Positions 1 to 8,538 of a stretch of 64,000 nucleotides of DNA are shown in pieces; positions within the stretch are counted from its first letter, which is position 1, and every line of letters begins with the position of its first letter. Where the stretch lies: contig NZ_RJUU01000002.1 of the NCBI RefSeq assembly GCF_003751445.1, positions 1,054,001-1,118,000 of the forward strand, written 5' to 3'. The translations under genes were made by a program, and so were the position numbers. Below the pieces are notes generated by a model, which worked only from the letters and a program-made list of their open reading frames with translations, ran no database searches and was not told the origin of the DNA. This DNA comes from Streptomyces sp. 840.1. Lineage in GTDB: Bacteria > Actinomycetota > Actinomycetes > Streptomycetales > Streptomycetaceae.

Positions 1-893
1 CCGAGGTGACCGACTTCCAGGACCTGCCGATCTGGCGGCGTCTGGTGGTGGACACCGCGGCGGCCCTGCTCGCCGAGGTCGGTGGGGTGCTGGTGGTGCC
101 GATGACGCTGCTGCGACAGGAGTACCGCGACGAGATCTTCGGAGGACTCGCCTCCCGGCGCATTCCGGTGCGCCATGTACTGCTCTCACCTGAGGAAACG
201 ATCCTGCGGCAACGGATCGCCGACCGAGTGGAGGCCGACGACGATCCCGAACGGAGCGAGCAGGTCCGGCAGTGGGCGTACGAGCACATCGGACCCTACC
301 GGTCGGCGCTCGGCTGGATCACCGGCGACGCCCACGCCATCGACAACAGCGCGCTCACCCCGCGGGAGACCGCTGAACGGATAGCCGAGGCCGTGCACAC
401 CGGGGCGGCGCCGGCCTGCGGCATCGTGCAGACACCCGACCCGACCGCCGAGACCGTCGCGGCCGGGGTGCTGCTCTTCGACGAGGAGGGCCGGGTGCTG
501 CTCGTCGACCCCACCTACAAACCCGGCTGGGAGTTCCCGGGCGGCGTCGTGGAGTCGGGCGAGGCCCCGGCGCAGGCCGGGATCAGGGAGGTCGCCGAGG
601 AGATAGGCATACGACTCGAACAGGTGCCGAGACTCCTGGTCATCGACTGGGAGGCGCCCGAGCCGCCCGGATTCGGTGGCCTGCGGCTGATCTTCGACGG
701 GGGACTGCTGCCGGGCCGGGACGCCGAACGGCTGGTGCTGCCCGGCTCCGAACTGCGTGGCTGGCGGTTCGTCACCGAGGCGGAGGCGGCCACCATGCTG
801 CCGCCCAACCGCTACGAACGGCTGCGCTGGGCGCTGCGGGCGCGCGAGAAGTCAGCCGTGTTCAATCTGGAGGCCGGAGTGCCGGTCGGCTGA
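1..893 (+). CDS. P-loop kinase-like / NUDIX hydrolase fusion, 5' end outside window
   Basis: The frame is open from the first complete codon (position 3), so the true start and any Walker A loop lie upstream; the GTG at 6 is probably internal. About the first 140 visible residues look like the C-terminal half of a small P-loop kinase (lid-like segment LSPEETILRQRIADR). The rest is a NUDIX domain with a complete box: GGVVESGE followed by REVAEEIG, whose Glu residues bind the metal that cleaves a nucleoside-diphosphate-X bond. Fusions of an ATP-binding domain to NUDIX are common in actinomycetes; the substrate cannot be read from sequence. The gene converges on the M20 peptidase across a terminator hairpin. 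Confidence 0.82.
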   Translation, partial: EVTDFQDLPIWRRLVVDTAAALLAEVGGVLVVPMTLLRQEYRDEIFGGLASRRIPVRHVLLSPEETILRQRIADRVEADDDPERSEQVRQWAYEHIGPYRSALGWITGDAHAIDNSALTPRETAERIAEAVHTGAAPACGIVQTPDPTAETVAAGVLLFDEEGRVLLVDPTYKPGWEFPGGVVESGEAPAQAGIREVAEEIGIRLEQVPRLLVIDWEAPEPPGFGGLRLIFDGGLLPGRDAERLVLPGSELRGWRFVTEAEAATMLPPNRYERLRWALRAREKSAVFNLEAGVPVG

Positions 894-905
894 GCCCCGG
901 CGCGG

Positions 906-933
906 TCCGTGCGGCGGACGTACGCCGCACGGA
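906..933. terminator. Bidirectional hairpin between convergent genes
   Basis: Perfect 11-bp inverted repeat (TCCGTGCGGCG and its complement) with a 6-nt loop, between the stops of the NUDIX fusion and the M20 peptidase. There is no T-tract, as is usual for high-GC actinomycete terminators. Confidence 0.65.
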
Positions 934-979
934 TCCACGCGGTGAGCGGGGCCCGGCCCGCCGGACGCGGGCCGGGCGC

Positions 980-2344
980 TCAGGCCTGCTTGGAGGCGGC
1001 GTAGTTCTGCAGGAACAGCGCCTCGGCCACCGACATCCGCTCCAGTTCCCCGGGCGACACGCTCTCGTTCACCGCGTGGATCTGTGCCTCGGGCTCGCTC
1101 AGCCCGATCAGCAGGATCTCCGCCTCCGGGTACAGCTCGGCGAGCGCGTTGCAGAGCGGGATCGAGCCGCCCATCCCGGAGGACTGCATCTCCTCGCCGG
1201 GGTACGCCACCCGCATGGCGTCCGCCATCGCCGTGTACGCCGGGCTGGAGACGTCGGCGCGGAAGGGCTGCCCCTGGCCGACCTGCTCGACCGAGACCCT
1301 GGCGCCCCACGGGGCGTGCGAGAGCAGATGCGCGGTCAGCAGCTTCGTCGCCTCGCCGGCGTCGCCGCCCGGCGGCACCCGGAGGCTGATCTGGGCCCGC
1401 GCGCTCGCCTGCACCGAGGGCGTCGCACCGACGACCGGCGGGCAGTCGATGCCGATCACGGTGACGGCCGGCCGCGCCCAGATCCGGTCCGCGACCGTAC
1501 CCGTGCTGATCAGCTCCACCCCGTCCAGCACCTTCGCGTCCTTGCGGAAGTCAGCCTCGGGGTACTGGAGGCCGTCCCACTTCGCGTCGGTGGTGAGGCC
1601 GTCGACGGTCGTCGTGCCGTCCTCGGCCCGCAGCGAGGCGAGCAGCTGGATCATCGCTGCGAGCGCGTCGGGTGCGGCGCCGCCGAACTGCCCGGAGTGC
1701 AGGTTCCCTTCGAGGGTGTCGAGGCTCACCCGCAGCATCGTCATCCCGCGCAGGGTCGAGGTGACCGTCGGCAGACCGACGCGGAAGTTGCCGGTGTCGC
1801 CGATCACCACGGTGTCGGCGGCGAGCAGCTCGGGGTGGGCCTGCGCGTACTGCTCCAGACCGCCGGTGCCCTGCTCCTCGGAGCCCTCCGCTATCACCTT
1901 CACGGAGACCGGGACCCCGCCGTTCGCCTTGAGGGCGCGCAGCGCGAGGAGGTGCATGACGAAGCCGCCCTTGCAGTCGGCCGCGCCCCGGCCGAACCAG
2001 CGGCCGTCGCGTTCGGTCAGCTCGAACGGCGGGGAGAGCCAGGCGGACTCGTCGAGCGGCGGCTGCACGTCGTAGTGCGCGTAGAGCAGCACGGTGGGCG
2101 CCCCGGCCGGACCGGGCAGGAAGCCGTACACGGCCTTGCTGCCGTCCGGGGTGTCGAGCAGGGCGACGTCCTGGAAGTCCTCCTCGCGCAGCGCCCCGGC
2201 GACCCACTCGGCCGCGGCGTCGCACTCGCTCCTCGGGTACACCGCGGGATCCGCCACCGACTGGAAGGCCACCAGCTCGGTGAGCTCCGTCTTTGCGCGG
2301 GGCATCAGCGAGGCGATGGTTTCGTGAATCGGATGGGCGGTCAT
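980..2344 (-). CDS. M20/M28 family metallopeptidase (dipeptidase type)
   Basis: Predicted cytosolic di-zinc peptidase of 454 aa, the usual length for M20 dipeptidases of the ArgE/DapE/CNDP class. Metal-site motifs appear in order: YAHYDVQPP (His ligand and Asp), GRGAADCKGG (bridging Asp), EGSEEQG (catalytic base Glu and Glu ligand) and QIHAVNES near the C-terminus (last His). The central dimerisation (lid) domain lies between the last two. The ATG is preceded by an AGGAG site. The same frame stays open far upstream through an unrelated gene, but that part has no M20 homology. It is divergent from the flavoprotein at 2528. Its peptide substrate is not deducible. Confidence 0.93.
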   Translation of the reverse strand: MTAHPIHETIASLMPRAKTELTELVAFQSVADPAVYPRSECDAAAEWVAGALREEDFQDVALLDTPDGSKAVYGFLPGPAGAPTVLLYAHYDVQPPLDESAWLSPPFELTERDGRWFGRGAADCKGGFVMHLLALRALKANGGVPVSVKVIAEGSEEQGTGGLEQYAQAHPELLAADTVVIGDTGNFRVGLPTVTSTLRGMTMLRVSLDTLEGNLHSGQFGGAAPDALAAMIQLLASLRAEDGTTTVDGLTTDAKWDGLQYPEADFRKDAKVLDGVELISTGTVADRIWARPAVTVIGIDCPPVVGATPSVQASARAQISLRVPPGGDAGEATKLLTAHLLSHAPWGARVSVEQVGQGQPFRADVSSPAYTAMADAMRVAYPGEEMQSSGMGGSIPLCNALAELYPEAEILLIGLSEPEAQIHAVNESVSPGELERMSVAEALFLQNYAASKQA

Positions 2345-2527
2345 GGGCACGCTCCTAGCAGGTGCGACGTTATGTGTACGAATCCGCGTACTTGAACGCC
2401 GTGAACGTGGCGTTGTGGTTACGACGGAGGCACGGCCGATCCTCCCACAGCGGGGGTCGGCCCGAACGCGCCGTAGGATGCCGTGAGCAGCTTGGGCCAC
2501 TGGTCGGATCGGGAGCAGAAGCACATC

Positions 2528-3745
2528 GTGAGCAGCGAGAACGCAGACGCCGGACATGAGCAAGAAGAGTCGTCCGTGTGGGATGTCGTCGTAGTCGGCG
2601 CCGGACCGGCGGGCGCTTCCGCGGCATACGCGGCGGCGGTAGCCGGCCGTCGGGTGCTGCTGCTGGAGAAGGCGGAACTGCCCCGTTACAAAACATGCGG
2701 CGGCGGCATCATCGGGTATTCCCGTGATTCGCTGCCGCCCGGCTTCGAACTGCCGTTGCAGGACCGGATCCACGCGGTCACGTTCTCCCTCAACGGCAGA
2801 CTCTCGCGGACCCGCCGCTCCAGGCGGATGCTCTTCGGGCTGATCAACCGCCCCGAGTTCGACGCGGGTCTGGTCGAGGAGGCGCAGAAGGCCGGAGCGG
2901 AACTGCGCACCGGGGCGACGGTCTCCCGGGTCGAGCAGCACGGGGCCGCGGTGCCCGACCGGCGCACGGTCGCGGTCGTGCTGTCCGGGGGCGAGACGGT
3001 CCTGGCCCGTGCGGTGGTGGGTGCGGACGGCAGTGCCGGGCGGATAGGAGCCCACGTCGGGGTGAAGCTGGATCAGGTGGACCTCGGCCTGGAGGCGGAG
3101 ATCCCCGTTCCGCAGACGGTCGCGGAGGACTGGGCCGGCCGGGTGCTGATCGACTGGGGCCCCATGCCGGGCAGTTACGGCTGGGTCTTCCCCAAGGGCG
3201 GCACCCTGACGGTCGGAGTGATCTCGGCGCGCGGCGACGGCGGCGGTACGAAGCGGTATCTGGAGGATTTCGTCGCGCGGCTCGGCCTGGCAGGTTTCGA
3301 ACCCAAGATCTCCTCCGGCCATCTGACGCGCTGCCGCAGTGACGACTCGCCGCTCTCGCGCGGCCGGGTGCTCGTGTGCGGTGACGCGGCCGGTCTGCTG
3401 GAGCCGTGGACGCGTGAGGGCATCTCGTTCGCGCTGCGTTCGGGACGGCTCGCCGGTGAGTGGGCGGTCCGGGTCGCGGAGTCGCACGACGCGGTGGACG
3501 CCCGCCGGCAGGCGCTCAACTACGCCTTCGCCATCAAGGCCGGGCTGGGCGTCGAGATGAGCGTGGGGCGGCGGATGCTGAAGCTCTTCGAGCGCCGCCC
3601 GGGTCTGCTGCACGCGGTGCTGACGGGCTTCCGCCCGGCGTGGAACGCGTTCGCGGGGATCACCCGGGGGACGACTTCGCTGGCCGAGCTGGTCCGCTCG
3701 CATCCGCTGGCGCAGCGGGCGCTGTCGACGATGGACCGCAAGTAG
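2528..3745 (+). CDS. Geranylgeranyl reductase family FAD-dependent oxidoreductase
   Basis: 405-aa flavoprotein of the ChlP/geranylgeranyl reductase group, which saturates isoprenoid double bonds; in mycobacteria MenJ reduces the menaquinone side chain. Seen: N-terminal dinucleotide fold VVVGAGPAGASAA, the family segment PRYKTCGGGI, and the FAD-ribityl motif GDAAGLLEPWTREG. GTG 2528 is chosen. An in-frame GTG at 2483 sits only 3 nt after a good -10 box (TAGGAT, 2474-2479), so it would fall outside the transcript expected from that box. A menaquinone or other polyprenyl substrate is plausible but not shown by context. Confidence 0.9.
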   Translation: MSSENADAGHEQEESSVWDVVVVGAGPAGASAAYAAAVAGRRVLLLEKAELPRYKTCGGGIIGYSRDSLPPGFELPLQDRIHAVTFSLNGRLSRTRRSRRMLFGLINRPEFDAGLVEEAQKAGAELRTGATVSRVEQHGAAVPDRRTVAVVLSGGETVLARAVVGADGSAGRIGAHVGVKLDQVDLGLEAEIPVPQTVAEDWAGRVLIDWGPMPGSYGWVFPKGGTLTVGVISARGDGGGTKRYLEDFVARLGLAGFEPKISSGHLTRCRSDDSPLSRGRVLVCGDAAGLLEPWTREGISFALRSGRLAGEWAVRVAESHDAVDARRQALNYAFAIKAGLGVEMSVGRRMLKLFERRPGLLHAVLTGFRPAWNAFAGITRGTTSLAELVRSHPLAQRALSTMDRK

Positions 3746-3787
3746 CCGTCGCCACCCCGGGGAAGGGGAGCCGTCGGGGCCGGCCGG

Positions 3788-4240
3788 TCAGCCCTCGACG
3801 GTGATCCGGAAGACGGGGTGGTCGGGGCAGGCGGCAAGGAGCTCGGCATCCGTCGACTTCGCCGTGATGCCCTGGAAGTACTGATTGACCTCCCAGCCCC
3901 AGCGCTTCAGGTAGGCGCGGACGATGAGCACCTTCTGCTCGTCGTCCGCGATCTCCACGGCGGTGAAGGCGCGGTTGCTGCGGCCCTTGCGCAGCTCGCC
4001 GCCACCCGCGGCCCGCATGTTGCGCACCCACTGCGAGTGGCCGCGTGCAGAGACCAGGTACTGAGCGCCCTCGTAGGTGTGCGGGTTCACGGGGATGCGC
4101 TGCATCCGGCCGCTCTTGCGGCCTCGGACCGACAGCTCCTGCGTGCCGAGCAGGCTCACGCCGTGCCGGGCGAGCCTGCCGACGTAGCCGTTCAGACGGA
4201 CGTTGAGCGGGCTTCCCTGAAGGTAGTAAGCCTGCGACAT
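3788..4240 (-). CDS. DUF385 / nitroreductase family deazaflavin-dependent oxidoreductase
   Basis: 150-aa single-domain protein of the split beta-barrel DUF385 family (related to mycobacterial Ddn), many members of which bind F420 or flavin. The typical LSVRGRKSGRMQRIPVNP segment and a C-terminal FRITVEG strand are visible. The ATG at 4240 has a GGGGGT site 5 nt upstream; a GTG at 4252 is an alternative. It is transcribed away from the TetR gene at 4369, and three operator-like repeats fill the shared intergenic region. The simplest reading is that the regulator controls this reductase and itself. Substrate unknown; detoxification of a quinone- or nitro-like ligand would fit. Confidence 0.85.
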   Translation of the reverse strand: MSQAYYLQGSPLNVRLNGYVGRLARHGVSLLGTQELSVRGRKSGRMQRIPVNPHTYEGAQYLVSARGHSQWVRNMRAAGGGELRKGRSNRAFTAVEIADDEQKVLIVRAYLKRWGWEVNQYFQGITAKSTDAELLAACPDHPVFRITVEG

Positions 4241-4259
4241 GGTGACCCCCACAGTTTTG

Positions 4260-4327
4260 GAGAGCGGTGCTCTCGCTTGAGATCAGTGTGCACGAGAGTG
4301 GTGCTCGAAAGCAAGAGCAGTGCTCTC
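4260..4327. promoter_or_regulatory. Three copies of a palindromic TetR-type operator
   Basis: Three 15-bp copies between the divergent reductase and TetR genes: 4260-4274 GAGAGCGGTGCTCTC (perfect 6-bp arms around GGT), 4294-4308 GAGAGTGGTGCTCGA (12/15 match), and 4313-4327 AAGAGCAGTGCTCTC (13/15 match). The shared core is a GAGC/GCTC inverted repeat around RGT. Position and symmetry fit binding by the adjacent TetR dimer. Confidence 0.75.
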
Positions 4328-4368
4328 GTTATTGGTCGGCGCTCTGGAATCGTGGCAGAATGCGGCCC

Positions 4369-5145
4369 ATGAGCGCTATCCGAGGAGCCAGGGAACGGGC
4401 CCGTATCGAGGTCACCGCCGCCATCAAGGACGAAGCACGCAAGCAGCTCGCCGCCGAGGGAGCGGCGAAGCTCTCGCTGCGCGCGGTGGCACGCGAGCTC
4501 GGCATGGTCTCCTCCGCCCTCTACCGCTACTTCCCCAGCCGCGACGAACTGCTCACCGCCCTGATCGTCGATGCGTACGACTCCGTGGGCGAGGCCGCGG
4601 AGAAGGCCCACCGGACCGCTGCCCGGGACGGTTCCGCGCCCGCCGCGCATCTGGCCCGCTGGGTCGCGGTCGCCTGCGCCGTTCGCGGCTGGGCGCTGGC
4701 GCACCCCCATGAGTACGCCCTGATCTACGGTTCGCCGGTGCCCGGCTACACCGCGCCGCAGGCCACCATCGCGCCCGCTTCGCGCGTCGGTCTCGTCCTC
4801 ATCGCCGTCGTCGAGGACGCGCACCGCGAGGCGGGGCTCGCGCTGCCGCCGCTCGCCGAGGAGCTGCGCCCCGAGGCCGAGCGGCTCGCCGCCGAACTGG
4901 CCCCCGGCCTGCCCCCCGCCGTCGCCGTACCGATCGTCGCCGCCTGGTCACAGCTGTTCGGGCTGGTGTCGTTCGAGATCTTCGGCCAGTTCAACCGGGT
5001 GGTGGAGGCCAGGGACAGCTTCTTCCGCCATGCCGTCGAGGAGCTGGGCCGCACGGTCGGCCTGCTCGGCACGGCGGCCCGCGGCGCGGCGGACACGGCG
5101 AGCGCGGCGAGCACGGTGGGCGCGGCCGGCCGGGCACGGCGCTGA
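4369..5145 (+). CDS. TetR/AcrR family regulator (WHG-type ligand domain)
   Basis: 258-aa one-component repressor. The N-terminal helix-turn-helix is clear (LSLRAVARELGMVSSALYRY then FPSRDELL). The C-terminal ligand domain contains RGWALAHPHEYALIYGSPVP, characteristic of WHG-type TetR proteins. ATG 4369 is used; an ATG nine bases earlier is also possible. The C-terminal tail is Ala/Gly-rich and probably disordered. Divergent from the DUF385 reductase, with three operator-like repeats between, so autoregulation and control of the reductase are likely. Confidence 0.9.
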   Translation: MSAIRGARERARIEVTAAIKDEARKQLAAEGAAKLSLRAVARELGMVSSALYRYFPSRDELLTALIVDAYDSVGEAAEKAHRTAARDGSAPAAHLARWVAVACAVRGWALAHPHEYALIYGSPVPGYTAPQATIAPASRVGLVLIAVVEDAHREAGLALPPLAEELRPEAERLAAELAPGLPPAVAVPIVAAWSQLFGLVSFEIFGQFNRVVEARDSFFRHAVEELGRTVGLLGTAARGAADTASAASTVGAAGRARR

Positions 5146-5146
5146 C

Positions 5147-5211
5147 CCCCGGCTGCTGTCCCCGGTCGCTTCCCCCGGTATCCCCGGCTGCTTCCCCCGG
5201 CTGATCCCCGG
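5147..5211. repeat. Degenerate CCCCGG tandem repeat downstream of the TetR gene
   Basis: Six CCCCGG cores, spaced about 9-13 nt apart and several followed by CTGCT, lie directly after the TetR stop. The rest of the 225-nt intergenic stretch up to 5370 shows only a probable leaderless promoter (TAGCGT at 5358-5363) for the histidine kinase. Confidence 0.5.
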
Positions 5212-5370
5212 TGCCCGCCCGGCAGCCCGCCCGCCTCTCCCCGCCTCGGCCGCCCCCGCTTCGACAGCTCCCGGCCCGCCCGCCCCGTTCGCCGTACTCC
5301 ACAGGGAGTACGGGTGATCGCCACGCCCGGCGGACGCCCGCGCGGTGGTCCGCGGTCTAGCGTGGCCGGC

Positions 5371-6720
5371 ATGGAAGAGCAGCGCTCGCAGGCAAGCGGC
5401 GGCCCCCCGGGCGAACGGGGCGGACCCCCGCGGCGACGGCCCTGGGCGCACGGCGGACCGGGCGGCGGCACGGCTCCCCAGGGGCCCGGCACGCCCTGGG
5501 GCCGCAGGGAGCCGCCGCGCTGGCTGACCGGAGTACGCGGGCGGTCCGCCGCCCGGCTGCCGTGGGCGTCGACGCTGCTGATCGGCGTCGTCGTCATGGT
5601 CGGGTCGAGCGTGGCGGCCCACGGCCAGGCCGGTGAGAAGGCTCCGCTGGACCTCTTCGCCCGGCTTCTGCTCCTCGTCTCCGTGGCCGTGCTGCTGCTG
5701 CGGCACCGTCACCCCGTCGTGGCCGTCTTCGTGAGTTCGGCCGCGGCGATGGTCTATCTCGGTGCCGGATATCCCTACGGGCCGGTCTTCCTGGCCGTCG
5801 CCGTGGGCTGCTTCGGCGCTGTCGTCGCCGGGCACCGCCGGGCCGCGTGGTCGGCGGTCGCCATGGTGTGGCTCGGGCACCTGCTGGCCGCCCACTGGCT
5901 CTACCGCCGGCTGCCTCCCTCGGGCGACTCGGCCGCGCCCTGGGGGCAGGAAGTGGCGGTCGCCGCCTGGGTGGTGGCCATCGTCGCCGCCGCGGAGTTC
6001 GTCCGCGTACGCCGTGAGCAGTGGGCCGCCCAGCGGATGGAACGGGCGGCCGCGGAGAGACGGCGGGCCGACGAGGAGCGCCTGCGGATGGCGCGGGAAC
6101 TCCACGACGTACTCGCGCACAGCATCTCCGTCATCAACGTCCAGGCCGGCGTCGGCCTCGCCCTGCTCGACTCCGACCCCGAACAGGCCCGCACGGCGCT
6201 CACCACCATCAAGTCCGCCAGCAAGGAGGCGCTCGGCGAGGTCAGGCAGGTCCTCGACACGCTTCGCACCCCCGGGGACGCGCCCAGGGCGCCGGTGCCC
6301 GGACTCGACCGGCTGCCCGAGCTGGTGGAGCAGGCCGCGAGCACCGGCCTGACCGTCACCCTCAGGACACAGGGCACACGCGGCTCCGTTCCGCCCGGCG
6401 CGGACCTGGCCGCCTTCCGGATCGTGCAGGAGGCGCTGACCAACGTGGTGCGGCACTCCGGTTCGCGTACCGCGGAGGTCGGGATCGGGTACGAGCCCGG
6501 CCGCATCCGGCTCCGGATCGACGACCGGGGCCCCGCGACCGGCACCGACGCGGGAGGCAGCGGCAACGGACTGGCGGGCATGCGGGAACGGGCCGCCGCG
6601 CTGGGTGGCACGATCGAGGCGGGGACCCGGCCCGACGGCGGCTGGCGGGTGCGTGCCGAGATCCCGCTGCCGGCCGGTGCGGCCGACGGGGCACCGCCCC
6701 ACGACAAGGAGACACCGTGA
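5371..6720 (+). CDS. Two-component sensor histidine kinase (NarL/DesK type)
   Basis: 449-aa inner-membrane kinase. A Pro/Gly-rich cytoplasmic N-terminus is followed by four to five membrane spans (about residues 65-210), a coiled linker (ERRRADEERLRMA), a HisKA_3 dimerisation domain with phospho-acceptor His245 in ARELHDVLAHS, and an HATPase domain (FRIVQEALTNVVRHS, GNGLAGMRERAAALGG). The short loops suggest membrane-embedded or intramembrane sensing. ATG 5371 lies 7 nt after TAGCGT, so the mRNA is probably leaderless. The stop overlaps the response regulator start (GTGA), so the two are co-translated. Confidence 0.93.
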   Translation: MEEQRSQASGGPPGERGGPPRRRPWAHGGPGGGTAPQGPGTPWGRREPPRWLTGVRGRSAARLPWASTLLIGVVVMVGSSVAAHGQAGEKAPLDLFARLLLLVSVAVLLLRHRHPVVAVFVSSAAAMVYLGAGYPYGPVFLAVAVGCFGAVVAGHRRAAWSAVAMVWLGHLLAAHWLYRRLPPSGDSAAPWGQEVAVAAWVVAIVAAAEFVRVRREQWAAQRMERAAAERRRADEERLRMARELHDVLAHSISVINVQAGVGLALLDSDPEQARTALTTIKSASKEALGEVRQVLDTLRTPGDAPRAPVPGLDRLPELVEQAASTGLTVTLRTQGTRGSVPPGADLAAFRIVQEALTNVVRHSGSRTAEVGIGYEPGRIRLRIDDRGPATGTDAGGSGNGLAGMRERAAALGGTIEAGTRPDGGWRVRAEIPLPAGAADGAPPHDKETP

Positions 6721-7382
6721 TTCGCGTACTGCTCGCCGACGACCAGCTGCTGGTCCGGGCGGGGTTCCGGGCGCTCCTGGACGCCCAGCCGGACATCGAG
6801 GTGGCCGGCGAGGCCGCCGACGGCGAGGAGGCCGTCCGGCTGGTGCGCGAACTGCGGCCGGACACCGTACTGATGGACATCCGGATGCCGCGCCTCGACG
6901 GCCTCGCCGCGACCCGCGCCATCACCGGCGACCCCACGCTGAACGAGGTGAAGGTGGTCATGCTCACGACCTTCGAGCTCGACGAGTACGTCTTCGAGGC
7001 GATCCGTTCCGGAGCCTCCGGCTTTCTGGTGAAGGACACCGAACCGGAGGAGCTGCTGCGGGCCGTACGAGCGGTGGTCGCCGGTGACGCGCTGCTGTCC
7101 CCGGGCGTCACCCGGCGGCTGATCGCCGAGTTCGCGGCCCGCTCCAAGGAACCCGTCGCGGCGACGGGACTGAGCGAACTGACGGAACGGGAGAGGGAGG
7201 TGATGGCGCTGGTCGGCATAGGACTCTCCAACGAGGAGATCGCCCGCCGGCTCGTCGTCAGCCCGCTCACGGCCAAGACCCACGTGAGCCGAACCATGGT
7301 GAAGCTCGGCGCCCGCGACCGGGCCCAACTCGTCGTGCTCGCCTACGAGTCGGGGCTCGTGCGCCCAGGCTGGCTGGGCTGA
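6717..7382 (+). CDS. LuxR/NarL family response regulator
   Basis: 221-aa DNA-binding response regulator, cognate to the overlapping kinase gene. The receiver domain has the acidic pair (LADDQ), phospho-acceptor Asp54 in VLMDIRMPR, the conserved Thr (MLTTF) and Lys (FLVKD). The C-terminal LuxR helix-turn-helix starts at LTEREREVMALV and includes GLSNEEIARRLVVSPLTAKT. It starts at GTG 6717, overlapping the kinase stop by 4 nt. The 3' end overlaps the convergent small membrane-protein gene by about 40 nt. The neighbours do not indicate what it regulates. Confidence 0.95.
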   Translation: MIRVLLADDQLLVRAGFRALLDAQPDIEVAGEAADGEEAVRLVRELRPDTVLMDIRMPRLDGLAATRAITGDPTLNEVKVVMLTTFELDEYVFEAIRSGASGFLVKDTEPEELLRAVRAVVAGDALLSPGVTRRLIAEFAARSKEPVAATGLSELTEREREVMALVGIGLSNEEIARRLVVSPLTAKTHVSRTMVKLGARDRAQLVVLAYESGLVRPGWLG

Positions 7383-7681
7383 ACCGCCGCTGTCGAACCG
7401 CCCGTCCAACGGCCCGCCGGCCCCGCCCGTCCGAGTTCGACAGCGCTGTCGCTTCGGCCGAACCGCCACAGCACGTCGATGACACGCCCCGTGAAGACGA
7501 GCCCCGCCACGCAGGCCGCGACCGTCGCCATCACGGACCGCAGGCCACCGCGCGGTGCGAGGAGCACAGTGGGGAGGCAGACCACGACGAAGGCCCCGGC
7601 GGCCATCACGGCCCCGGTCAGCACGGCGAAACCGGTCTCGACGGTCATGGCGTCCCGCTCGGCCCGGCTTCGGTGTCCCAT
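7343..7681 (-). CDS. Small membrane protein, DUF6332-like
   Basis: 112-aa protein with two predicted membrane helices (about residues 14-36 and 43-65), an Arg-rich juxtamembrane segment (WRFGRSDS) and a hydrophilic, probably disordered C-terminal tail. The start region RAERDAMTVETGFA resembles small Streptomyces DUF6332 proteins. The tail-encoding end overlaps the 3' end of the response regulator gene tail-to-tail. ATG 7681 is chosen because the hydrophobic region begins shortly after it. Function unknown. Confidence 0.7.
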   Translation of the reverse strand: MGHRSRAERDAMTVETGFAVLTGAVMAAGAFVVVCLPTVLLAPRGGLRSVMATVAACVAGLVFTGRVIDVLWRFGRSDSAVELGRAGPAGRWTGGSTAAVQPSQPGRTSPDS

Positions 7682-7710
7682 GCCCGAAGTGTCACAGCCT
7701 CGGTGACGGG

Positions 7711-7762
7711 CGGACAACCCCGCCTCCGGCGCCTCGCGCGGCGCCGGAGGCGGGGTTGTCCG
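7711..7762. terminator. Strong hairpin after the mycothiol-dependent isomerase gene
   Basis: Perfect 22-bp stem (7711-7732 paired with 7741-7762) with an 8-nt loop, just 3' of the stop of the leftward gene at 7769 and just before the start of the DUF6332-like gene. It probably separates the two transcripts. Confidence 0.8.
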
Positions 7763-7768
7763 GCACGA

Positions 7769-8518
7769 TCAGTTCACCGCGGACCTCTCGCGCCACAGGC
7801 GGGCGAGAGCGGGGTCGCCGGTCACCGTGAGGGCGGTGAGCGGCAGCCGGTTCCAGAGCGAGAGGCACAGGTCCCGGGCCGTGCCGCTCAGCTCGCAGTC
7901 CACGGCCCCCTCCGTCGGCTCCCCGGTCCCGCGCACGGTCCGGGGCGGATCCGCCGACAGTTCCACGTTCCACACCGCCCCGGTGTCGGTGGCCCGCACC
8001 CGCAGCGTGCGGGGCACCTCGGTGCGCAGCCGGCTCTTGGGGCGGGCCTGGAACCCGCGGAGCAGTTCGTCGACGCCGTCCACGGCGTGCCCGGCTGCCA
8101 CCGGGGAGAGGACGCCGCCGCGTGCCGACTCCGCGTCGACCCGGTGGATGGTCGTCTCGTGCGCCTGCCGCCGCGCCCAGAAGGCCAGCGGCGAGGGCGC
8201 CGCGAAGAAGGTCCAGCACCGCAGGTCCGGCGGAGCGCCCTCCAGGGCGTCCACCAGACTGCGGTGCCCCTCGCGGTACCGGTCGAGCAGCTCGGCCCCG
8301 TCCAGGGCGGGCTCGGCCGGGCCGCGCACGTAGGAGGTATGCCCCTCGGTCACGAAGGCGGTCGCCCAGCCGTGGACCATGACGGTGTGCCGGAGCAGAT
8401 CCCGCACCTGCCAGCCCGGACAGGTCGGCACGGCCGCCCCGGTGCCGGCCTCCGCAGCGGCTTCGGCCAGCAACCGGCCTTCGGCGGCCAGGGTGTTGAT
8501 GTGCTCCGTGATGTCCAT
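7769..8518 (-). CDS. Maleylpyruvate isomerase family mycothiol-dependent enzyme
   Basis: 249-aa DinB-fold protein. The N-terminal mycothiol/metal-binding bundle carries VPTCPGWQVRDLLRHTVMVH and the conserved RRQAHETTIHRVDAE, with the His/Glu/His ligands expected for this superfamily. The C-terminal part resembles the SCP-2-like domain common in these proteins (ELSGTARDLCLSLWNRLP). Mycothiol is the actinobacterial low-molecular-weight thiol, and family members conjugate or isomerise electrophiles with it. ATG 8518 matches the family N-terminus. It appears to be monocistronic, ending in a strong terminator. Confidence 0.88.
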   Translation of the reverse strand: MDITEHINTLAAEGRLLAEAAAEAGTGAAVPTCPGWQVRDLLRHTVMVHGWATAFVTEGHTSYVRGPAEPALDGAELLDRYREGHRSLVDALEGAPPDLRCWTFFAAPSPLAFWARRQAHETTIHRVDAESARGGVLSPVAAGHAVDGVDELLRGFQARPKSRLRTEVPRTLRVRATDTGAVWNVELSADPPRTVRGTGEPTEGAVDCELSGTARDLCLSLWNRLPLTALTVTGDPALARLWRERSAVN

Positions 8519-8538
8519 GGCACGGATTGTGCCGGCGC

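Noticed and set aside
980..3703. A 907-aa minus-strand protein containing the M20 peptidase
   Set aside because: The N-terminal 453 codons are antisense to the flavoprotein gene and lack homology; a good ribosome binding site precedes the internal ATG at 2344.
4948..6702. Minus-strand frame of 584 codons opposite the histidine kinase
   Set aside because: The opposite strand has complete HisKA_3 and HATPase motifs; the antisense product has none.
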